Source: Ignavibacteria bacterium
GTDB lineage: Bacteria > Bacteroidota > Ignavibacteria > Tepidaquicellales > OLB5
DNA: 32,057 nt
Direction of reading: 5' to 3'
NCBI GenBank assembly: GCA_030835085.1
Contig: JAUQWQ010000221.1
Location: forward strand, 1 to 32,057
A program made the translations under genes and the position numbers. The notes beneath the pieces were generated by a model that ran no database searches, was not told where the DNA came from, and saw only the letters and a list, made by a program, of their open reading frames with translations. Shown here one piece after another: positions 23,939 to 30,287 of the stretch; within the stretch, counting starts at the first letter, position 1, and the number at the start of each line of letters is the position of its first letter.

Positions 23939-24858
23939 AAATAATATCATCTACAGGAAAAGAAGACCTTGCTGTTATATATATTGCCCAGGCTGCAGGC
24001 GGTAACTATGTTGAATTTGTTGAATCTCTGCAGCACCCAAAATCCCGGGAAGAAAAGTGGATTCTTACAGTATCTACTTTATATGGCTGCCCTGTTGATT
24101 GCCTGATATGCGATGCGGGACCGTATTACCTTGGCAGAATAAGCAAAGAGGGTATTTTCTGGCAGCTTGATCATATGATTTCGAAAAGGTATCCGGATAG
24201 TATTATACCTGTAAAGCAGCTTAAAGTTCATTTCACCAGGATGGGTGAACCTGCATTCAATTTTGCGGTGCTTGATGTAATGAGAGAGTTTGACCTGTAT
24301 TTCAATGCCCCGGGTTTTATGCCTTCAATTTCATCAATTGCACCTCAAGGAAGTGAAAAATTCTTTGAGGAGTTGTTAGCGCTCAAGAATGAGAAATTTA
24401 ATAAAGGCAATATCCAGCTGCAGTTTTCTATACATACTACTGATGAAGCCAAAAGAAATGAGCTGATACCCGTTAAAAAATGGAGTTTTGAAAAGATAGG
24501 GGAGTACGGCAGAAGGTTTCATACCGGTTTGGACCGAAAAGTAACACTGAGTTTCGCACCTGCATCTGAAAATGAAATAGATCCTGAGAAGATGCTCCGA
24601 TATTTTGATCACGAGCATTTTCTCATTAAGCTAACACCGTTAAACTTAACCAACAGTACGGTTAAAAATAATTTCACTTCCATAATAAATCCATTGGATA
24701 GCAGCGGCATCCAAAAACTCTCCGGTGAATTCAGGCAACTGGGTTATGAAGTTATTATCAGCATTGGTGACTACGAAGAAAATAAGATTGGCTCAACATG
24801 TGGTCAGAATATAGTTACAAATTTTAAAAATTCTGAAGATCCTAATATCAAAGATTAA
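23935..24858 (+). CDS. RlmN/Cfr-like radical SAM protein lacking the N-terminal domain
   Basis: A 307-residue radical SAM protein. The cluster motif is Cys52-x3-Cys56-x2-Cys59 (GCPVDCLIC), followed by 'RMGEPAFN' (102-109), 'LQFSIHTTDEAKRNELIPV' (162-180), 'LTPLNLTNST' (233-242) and 'GSTCGQN' (286-292). This order and spacing follow RlmN (CVSSQVGC, MGMGEP, SLHAP..RSKLMPIN, LIPFNP, AACGQL). Cys289 matches the methyl-carrying Cys355 of E. coli RlmN. The residue matching Cys118, seven before the first cluster Cys, is Thr45. The protein lacks the RlmN N-terminal helix-hairpin domain. It overlaps the ligase gene by four bases. An RNA methylase role is doubtful; the substrate is unknown. Confidence 0.82.
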   Translation: MKIISSTGKEDLAVIYIAQAAGGNYVEFVESLQHPKSREEKWILTVSTLYGCPVDCLICDAGPYYLGRISKEGIFWQLDHMISKRYPDSIIPVKQLKVHFTRMGEPAFNFAVLDVMREFDLYFNAPGFMPSISSIAPQGSEKFFEELLALKNEKFNKGNIQLQFSIHTTDEAKRNELIPVKKWSFEKIGEYGRRFHTGLDRKVTLSFAPASENEIDPEKMLRYFDHEHFLIKLTPLNLTNSTVKNNFTSIINPLDSSGIQKLSGEFRQLGYEVIISIGDYEENKIGSTCGQNIVTNFKNSEDPNIKD

Positions 24859-24883
24859 TTGAACCGGATTTGATGATAATAAA

Positions 24884-24917
24884 AAAGCCATCCTGTTCAA
24901 CAGGATGGCTTTAAATT
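24884..24917. terminator. Bidirectional terminator between convergent units
   Basis: A near-continuous palindrome: 14 bases (24884-24897) pair with 24899-24912 (core AAGCCATCCTGT), with T-runs on both strands. It ends the ligase-radical SAM unit (plus) and the large cargo gene at 24946 (minus). Confidence 0.85.
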
Positions 24918-24945
24918 TTTTACAGCATGTTGCAGTAAAAGAAGA

Positions 24946-26604
24946 TTATTTTACAAGTAACATTTTCTTTGTTTCAGTAAAGTTACCTGATTCTAACCTG
25001 TAGAAATATGCTCCGCTAGAAAGCTCTGAAGCATTGAAGTCTACAACATAGTTTCCTGCCGGTTTAACCTCATTTACAAGTGTTCTTACAACTCTTCCTA
25101 AAATATCAAATAATACAATTTTTACGTTCCCTGAAACTGGAATTGAGAACTTGATATTTGTTACCGGGTTAAACGGATTAGGATAGTTCTGGCTTAGCGA
25201 ATAAACCTGCGGTACCTGGTTGTTTACCGGGTTAATACCAACTAAATTGCCCAGTAAAGATGTAAGTATTACCTGGAATCCGCCTGGACCGGAGAAGTAA
25301 CTCGGGTCGCAGAATAAAGATCTTACTTCGTATGTGGCTGTAAGCCTCATTATTCCTGCAAGTGTATCGTTAACTGTATGGTTGCCGTACCTGTATAAAC
25401 CAAATGAACCATTACTGAATCCGGCACCATCAGGGTAGTAGTTTGAACCGGGTGTTGTGATATTTCGCGTATTTCCGTTATCTATTGCCATACCAACAAT
25501 AGTTCCAGGTGATGGGTATGCATTATCAAGTTTGTATGTGAAACCGCATGTTGTCGCAGAAAATACCGGGTCAATTCCAAGAGAACCGGTTCTGTTATAA
25601 TTATATGCCAGGTCGCCGCCAATTAAAACAAGTGTTTTCCTGTTTCCTGCAGTACCGTTGTTAAGCCATGCAGTCAGGTTGTTTCTTGCTGTTAGGCCAA
25701 GCCATCTTGTCTGTATAGCATCAAAGGCTGTTTCCTGAACGATGATCCTGTTATAACCGGTCAAAGTTGGTAATGTTGAATTTGTATCGAAAGTTACAAG
25801 GTCATAACCGCCAACTATACCGCCAAGATATTTCCTGAGTGTATCCTTGTCCTGTTTTCTTCTTGCAAGTGTTGTTGCAATTGTAGAATCATGCACAAGC
25901 ACAAGTGTTGTGTTTGTGACAGCCGGCCCAAGAAGTCTGATAAAATCAACACCAATAAAGTCACTATTGGTACCTGAGGGACCGCCGCTTGCTACCCTGT
26001 AATTAATTGCAAATCTTCCTGAAGCACCTGCTGATGGAAGTACATGTCTGCTTTCAGTCCAGCCTGCTGTTGATACTTTAAATTTACCAAGTTCAACAAA
26101 ACTGCCTGAGCCCGGAACAGTATCACCGTTTGATGCCCAGTATACTCTGATTGAATCCGGGAAAGTGGAAGCATCGGGTGATCTGGAATAAAATGAAAGT
26201 GTATCACCTGCATTTCCGTTTACAGTTGGTGAAATTAACCAGAGATCAATTGTGTTTGTTCCTGTAACATTATTGTAGTTTGCTGCAACGTAACCTGTTG
26301 CAGGTCCCTCAAATGCATTGAATACAGTTGAATTGCCCTGGAACCAGTTCGGTGAAGTTCCGGCAGGGCCGCTAAGTGGTCCTCTTTTGGGTTTCCAGCC
26401 TCTGTTACGAAGAGCAATTGTATCATTTGCTCCGTTTAAACTGTCAACAAATTTTACAATAGCATCAGTCTGAGCTATTTCAGGATTTCTTGAATCTGTT
26501 GATATGCTGCCTGGTGTTTTTGAATTGAAAGGATCAGAATAGATCAGTCCAAGAAATAAAATACCTACAGCAATTAAGGATAATACCGGGAATGCTTTTT
26601 TCAT
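24946..26604 (-). CDS. Choice-of-anchor J protein with GATase-like middle domain and T9SS sorting domain
   Basis: A 552-residue secreted protein. Residues 1-25 are a signal peptide or signal anchor (MKKAFPVLSLIAVGILFLGL). Residues about 50-225 form a choice-of-anchor J sandwich ('GWKPKRGPLSGPAGTSPNWF', 'DLWLISPTVNG', 'GVDFIRLLGPA'). Residues about 228-455 look like a Rossmann/GATase1-like fold often seen in T9SS cargo ('LVLVHDST', 'YDLVTFDT', 'YNRIIVQETAF', 'LTAWLNNG...KTLVLIGGDLAY'), without a clear catalytic Cys. The tail is SQNYPNPFNPVTNIKF to ETKKMLLVK. The anchor domain is almost the same as that of the gene at 28064, while the rest differs, so the two arose by duplication and domain swap. 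Confidence 0.83.
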   Translation of the reverse strand: MKKAFPVLSLIAVGILFLGLIYSDPFNSKTPGSISTDSRNPEIAQTDAIVKFVDSLNGANDTIALRNRGWKPKRGPLSGPAGTSPNWFQGNSTVFNAFEGPATGYVAANYNNVTGTNTIDLWLISPTVNGNAGDTLSFYSRSPDASTFPDSIRVYWASNGDTVPGSGSFVELGKFKVSTAGWTESRHVLPSAGASGRFAINYRVASGGPSGTNSDFIGVDFIRLLGPAVTNTTLVLVHDSTIATTLARRKQDKDTLRKYLGGIVGGYDLVTFDTNSTLPTLTGYNRIIVQETAFDAIQTRWLGLTARNNLTAWLNNGTAGNRKTLVLIGGDLAYNYNRTGSLGIDPVFSATTCGFTYKLDNAYPSPGTIVGMAIDNGNTRNITTPGSNYYPDGAGFSNGSFGLYRYGNHTVNDTLAGIMRLTATYEVRSLFCDPSYFSGPGGFQVILTSLLGNLVGINPVNNQVPQVYSLSQNYPNPFNPVTNIKFSIPVSGNVKIVLFDILGRVVRTLVNEVKPAGNYVVDFNASELSSGAYFYRLESGNFTETKKMLLVK

Positions 26605-26658
26605 AAAAAATTTGTTTAATGAATGAAATTAGTTAATTAGAGATGAATATCAATTTGA

Positions 26659-26687
26659 AATATGATAAATATCTTGACAAATTTCAA
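26659..26687 (-). promoter_or_regulatory. Likely promoter of the large cargo gene ending at 24946
   Basis: On the minus strand TTGAAA (26687-26682) and CATATT (26664-26659) are 17 bases apart, about 55 bases before the ATG. The paralogue at 28064-29998 has the same layout. Confidence 0.4.
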
Positions 26688-26740
26688 TATTTAAAAAAAT
26701 AAATTGTTATAAGTAATTAAATAACAATAGATTAATATAT

Positions 26741-26773
26741 AAAAAAGGCATCCTTTTTTCAAAGGATGCCTTT
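26741..26773 (-). terminator. Terminator kept after the decayed sorting tail
   Basis: A perfect 13-bp stem (26744-26756 with 26761-26773) with loop TTTC is followed by TTT on the minus strand. It lies 24 bases past the stop of the remnant at 26797. Confidence 0.75.
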
Positions 26774-26796
26774 GGCTGCTTTTTATTTTTACAGAA

Positions 26797-26942
26797 TTAT
26801 TTTACAAGAAGCATCTTTTTGGTTTCAGCAAAACTGCCTGATTCCAGGCGGTAGAAATCAACTAGATAATTACCTGCCGGTTTAACTTCATTTAACAATG
26901 TTGCAACTTCTCTTCCGAGTATATCAAATACAACAAGTCTAT
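26797..26942 (-). pseudogene. Remnant of a T9SS sorting domain
   Basis: On the minus strand the frame reads VVFDILGREVATLLNEVKPA, then GNYLVDF, then YRLESGSFAETKKMLLVK and a stop. It is the end of a sorting tail most like that of the gene at 24946 (VDFNASELSSGAYFYRLESG). The eleven residues between VDF and YRL are missing, an in-frame loss of 33 bases. The 'NYPNPFNP' part and any passenger are absent; the frame runs upstream into unrelated sequence and meets a TGA. The gene is dead or is a transplanted tail fragment. Confidence 0.75.
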
Positions 26943-27193
26943 CAGAAATTAATAGGGAAAGTAAACACTGCAGATGTGAAACATTGCTCAGGTTATAATG
27001 TTTGTACCAGGAATAACCGGACTGAAGAAATTTATCTACAACGCCTACTCACTGAAAATATTTCTTATAAGTGATGATCATAATTAAAAATTACAAAATT
27101 TGTAAACTATTCTATATATTACTTTAGAATGATTATACTTTTAACACGGTACTTTTAAATTAGAAATAGCAATAGATTTCTTGCCCCAAATTA

Positions 27194-27222
27194 TTGACAA
27201 ATCTAAAATATATTTATAACTT
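27194..27222 (+). promoter_or_regulatory. Likely promoter of the Cys-rich cargo gene
   Basis: TTGACA (27194-27199) and TAACTT (27217-27222) are 17 bases apart, about 97 bases before the ATG at 27320. Confidence 0.4.
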
Positions 27223-27319
27223 GTGCAAGATTTGAAAATCAGTTTTGTTACTTCGAAAAAAGAATATTCCAGTTTGTATCATAACTTAATTTTTTTACTT
27301 TAAAAGAAAGGGTATTATC

Positions 27320-27982
27320 ATGACAAAAAAGATCTTATTCAGAATCCTGATTTTTATTTCCTTTGTATTTTCTTTTTCCTTATCACAAAATCTGCTAGGA
27401 CAATGTAAAGTTTTAGCGTGTAACTGTTGTGATGAAAGACAGTATTATTTATTGTTAGACTCTGTCAATACTGTAAAAGGTAGTTTTTTCTTAGATCCAA
27501 ATGATTGCTCCTCACCAATTGGTGGCCTCGCATGGCCTCCGGGGGCAACATACCATTTTGTCCTCGATCCGAAATATTGTCCACAAGATGATCCGATTAC
27601 AGTTTATGTAACTGGATGTGTATGCAGATTGGAGCCTTTAGATACAGTAAGATTACCATGTTGCAACCAATCACTTAGACAGCGACTTGATAAATCAAAT
27701 CAGGATCTAAAAAACTATAAACTATATCAAAACTATCCGAATCCTTTTAATCCATCTACAACCATAAATTTTGATATTCCAGAAGATGCATATGTTACAT
27801 TAACAATTTTCGATGTAACTGGGAAAGTAATTATACGACCAATAAATCATAGCTTTTTGAAAGCAGGTTATCATGATTATATTTGGAATACAAGAGAATC
27901 GGAATTGTCAAGTGGAATTTATTTTTATTCTCTAAAAGCAGGCAACTTTTCCGATGAGAAAAAAATGGTATTAATAAAGTAA
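27320..27982 (+). CDS. Small Cys-rich protein with T9SS sorting domain
   Basis: A 220-residue secreted protein. Residues 1-22 are a signal peptide (MTKKILFRILIFISFVFSFS). The mature passenger is only about 100 residues and holds ten cysteines (29, 34, 36, 37, 63, 87, 100, 102, 114, 115) in the patterns CKVLACNCC, GCVC and PCC. I know no family for it. Disulfide-linked or metal-binding folds are both possible. Residues about 127-220 are the sorting tail (YQNYPNPFNPSTTINF, FDVTGKVII, SGIYFYSL, DEKKMVLIK), somewhat diverged from the others (VTGKV in place of LLGREV). No lipobox precedes Cys29. AAAGAAAGGG before the ATG is a fair ribosome site. Confidence 0.8.
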   Translation: MTKKILFRILIFISFVFSFSLSQNLLGQCKVLACNCCDERQYYLLLDSVNTVKGSFFLDPNDCSSPIGGLAWPPGATYHFVLDPKYCPQDDPITVYVTGCVCRLEPLDTVRLPCCNQSLRQRLDKSNQDLKNYKLYQNYPNPFNPSTTINFDIPEDAYVTLTIFDVTGKVIIRPINHSFLKAGYHDYIWNTRESELSSGIYFYSLKAGNFSDEKKMVLIK

Positions 27983-28009
27983 CTTTACATGATACAAACT
28001 GAGAAAAAC

Positions 28010-28039
28010 AAAAAGCCATCTTTTTTAAGATGGCTTTTT
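28010..28039. terminator. Bidirectional terminator between convergent cargo genes
   Basis: A perfect 13-bp stem (28010-28022 with 28027-28039; core AAGCCATCTT) with a TTTT loop has T-runs on both strands. It ends both the Cys-rich gene and the Kelch cargo gene. Confidence 0.85.
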
Positions 28040-28063
28040 GTTTAAAGTAAATGTTTTAAGTTT

Positions 28064-29998
28064 CTATTTAATTAGTAACATCTTCTTGGTTTGTTTAAAG
28101 TTCTCAGTTTCGAGAGTATAAAAATAAACACCGGTTGCCAGGTTTGAAGCGTTAAAAGATATATTGTGTCTTCCGGCACTTCTTAATTCGTTAACAAGTG
28201 TTTTAACTTCTTTTCCTGTAATATCATACACTTTTAATGATACAAGTGAAGATGTAGGAAGGCTGAAGTTAATTATTGTTGATGGGTTGAACGGATTCGG
28301 ATAGTTCTGTGAAAGCTCAAACTTCTCCGGTGTGTTTGTTGAATTATTGCCAGAGTTTGTAAATACGCCAGCTCTTGTAATATGAAATAGATTAGTTGCG
28401 GCACCGGTTCCAATACCGCCTACTATTCCATAACCTGCGGGACAGAATAAACTCAATGTATCATTGATACATTTTGCAGTTATATGACCCATAATGTTTG
28501 ATCTTGGGAATGGTAATCCGATTATTTGACCGCTCCATGTATTTGAGGTAGCGTTGAACACATAAGTTATATCTGAATAACCAGTTGTTGAACCTCTTTC
28601 ACCGCCTACCAGAAAGAACCAGTTGCCGAATGATGTTGCGCCAGGTCTGCTGAGCCCGCTTTCAGTTGTCGGGATATCCGGCGCAGCCGCCCATGTAATT
28701 GTTGAAGCGTTTGAACCTAATGTCCCAACATATGTACTTTTTAAGAACGCAGTGTTGAATCCGCCGCTGATAATTATCTTATTTCCATTTATTCCCATAG
28801 CAAATGTTCTTCTGCCTTGGCTTGTTGGCAGTGAGGATGCAGTTGTTCCCCAGGTATTACTGCCAATTCTGTAGTAATGATGCGCAAGATTTGTTCCTGA
28901 ACCGGTATATGGTCCACCAACCACAACAATTACGCTATCACCCCAATTTACAGCCTGATGTCCTGAAAGTGCTGCCGGCAATGGTGCCATCGTTGTCCAG
29001 CCTGCTCCGGGTGTGTAGGAGTAAACTGTAGTGCCGCCAGTTGTGATTCCTGTTGCACTGCCGCCAACATAATATAACTTACCGCCTGCCGAAACCATTG
29101 AGCCACCTACTAATGCTCCTGGCATTGGCACGCCTGTAGTCCATGACCCATTATATGTATATCTGTAAATTGTAGTTGAAGCTGCGCCCGCAGATGATGG
29201 AGCATGGAAGTATAATGTATCACCGATCCATGCAGAATTGCCAAAATAAGATGCACTAGGTACGACAGGACGTGTTGTCCATTGATTAGCAACTATGTTA
29301 CAAGTTTGAGGTGGTGCAGCCGGTCCGAGTAATCTTATCAGATCTACGCCAATAAAATCACTGTTTGTGCCTGAAGGTCCGCCATTTGCTACCCTGTAAT
29401 TAATTGCAAACCTTCCTGAAGCTCCTGCTGATGGAAGTAAATATCTGCTTTCTGTCCAGCCTGCAGTAGAAACCTTGAATTTACCAAGCTCTACAAAACT
29501 TCCTGAACCAGGAACCGTATCGCCGTTAGATGCCCAGTATACTCTTATTGAATCAGGGAATGTTGAAGCATCGGGAGAGCGTGAATAAAAAGAAAGTGTA
29601 TCACCAGCTGCGCCGTTAACATTCGGTGAAATTAACCAAAGGTCAATGGTATTTGTTCCGGTAACATTGTTGTAATTCGCAGCAACATATCCGGTTGCCG
29701 GACCTTCAAATGCATTAAATACTGTTGAGTTGCCCTGGAACCAGTTTGGTGATGTACCTGCCGGCCCGCTGAGCGGTCCTCTTTTGGGCTTCCAGCCTCT
29801 TGTCCTCAATGCAATTGTATCGTTAGTGCCGTTCATATCATCAACAAACTTTACGATATTACTTACCGGCGGTGTAATTTGGCTTATCGAATTATCCGGG
29901 GAATTGTTCAATCTGGAACCGTAAGGATCAGAATAGATCAATCCGAAGAAAAGTACAACGATAGCCATAAATCCAAATAACGGAAATAATTTCTTCAT
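28064..29998 (-). CDS. Choice-of-anchor J and Kelch-repeat protein with T9SS sorting domain
   Basis: A 644-residue secreted protein with signal peptide or anchor MKKLFPLFGFMAIVVLFFGL. Residues about 50-230 form the choice-of-anchor J domain, 154 of 160 residues identical to that of the gene at 24946. Residues about 235-545 are Kelch-type propeller repeats ('YRYTYNGSWTTGVPMPGALVGGSM', 'YYVGGSATG', 'YSYTPGAGWTTMAPLPAALSGHQ', 'YVFNATSNTWSG', 'PRSNIMGHI'), a fold for protein or glycan binding. The tail is SQNYPNPFNPSTIINF, YDITGKEVKTL, TGVYFYTL, KQTKKMLLIK. The Kelch part replaces the GATase-like part of its paralogue. Confidence 0.85.
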   Translation of the reverse strand: MKKLFPLFGFMAIVVLFFGLIYSDPYGSRLNNSPDNSISQITPPVSNIVKFVDDMNGTNDTIALRTRGWKPKRGPLSGPAGTSPNWFQGNSTVFNAFEGPATGYVAANYNNVTGTNTIDLWLISPNVNGAAGDTLSFYSRSPDASTFPDSIRVYWASNGDTVPGSGSFVELGKFKVSTAGWTESRYLLPSAGASGRFAINYRVANGGPSGTNSDFIGVDLIRLLGPAAPPQTCNIVANQWTTRPVVPSASYFGNSAWIGDTLYFHAPSSAGAASTTIYRYTYNGSWTTGVPMPGALVGGSMVSAGGKLYYVGGSATGITTGGTTVYSYTPGAGWTTMAPLPAALSGHQAVNWGDSVIVVVGGPYTGSGTNLAHHYYRIGSNTWGTTASSLPTSQGRRTFAMGINGNKIIISGGFNTAFLKSTYVGTLGSNASTITWAAAPDIPTTESGLSRPGATSFGNWFFLVGGERGSTTGYSDITYVFNATSNTWSGQIIGLPFPRSNIMGHITAKCINDTLSLFCPAGYGIVGGIGTGAATNLFHITRAGVFTNSGNNSTNTPEKFELSQNYPNPFNPSTIINFSLPTSSLVSLKVYDITGKEVKTLVNELRSAGRHNISFNASNLATGVYFYTLETENFKQTKKMLLIK

Positions 29999-30046
29999 GA
30001 TTATGTTCCTTTTCTAACTGTTAAAAATACGTTAATTGATATACTA

Positions 30047-30075
30047 AATATGGAGTATTTTTTATAAATTGTCAA
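30047..30075 (-). promoter_or_regulatory. Likely promoter of the Kelch cargo gene
   Basis: On the minus strand TTGACA (30075-30070) and CATATT (30052-30047) are 17 bases apart, about 50 bases before the ATG at 29998. Confidence 0.45.
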
Positions 30076-30287
30076 TATAATCTTGTAGTATTATATACTA
30101 ATTTTGATTCCTACAGATATGGAAATACCTGTAAGAAATCTACCTTTGGTAATAGTTTTACATCACAAATTGCCCTTTTATAATATCTAAAAAAACCCTA
30201 TATTTGAAATCTTTGTGATTTTCATCACTTCCTGTTAAAAAATAATAAATATTTAAATATATATAATTAAAGAGGGGTATTAATCCT

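Larger units (their letters stand above)
26605..27319. other. 715-base region between cargo genes, with a decayed tail
   Basis: No full gene is seen here. From left to right it holds a likely promoter for the minus-strand cargo gene (26659-26687), a minus-strand terminator (26741-26773), a decayed sorting-domain end (26797-26942), a short plus-strand frame with a plausible protein end (about 26943-27074), and a likely promoter for the plus-strand Cys-rich cargo gene (27194-27222). It reads as the scar of a lost cargo gene. Confidence 0.6.

Noticed and set aside
26674-26702. A plus-strand promoter with TTGACA near 26674
   Set aside because: The matching -10 region is only A-rich, and no plus-strand gene follows for about 600 bases.
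190-29500. The many TTNGGxNW-encoding segments as a DNA repeat array
   Set aside because: They are blade motifs of propellers with differing codons, spaced by the fold and not by DNA repeat units.
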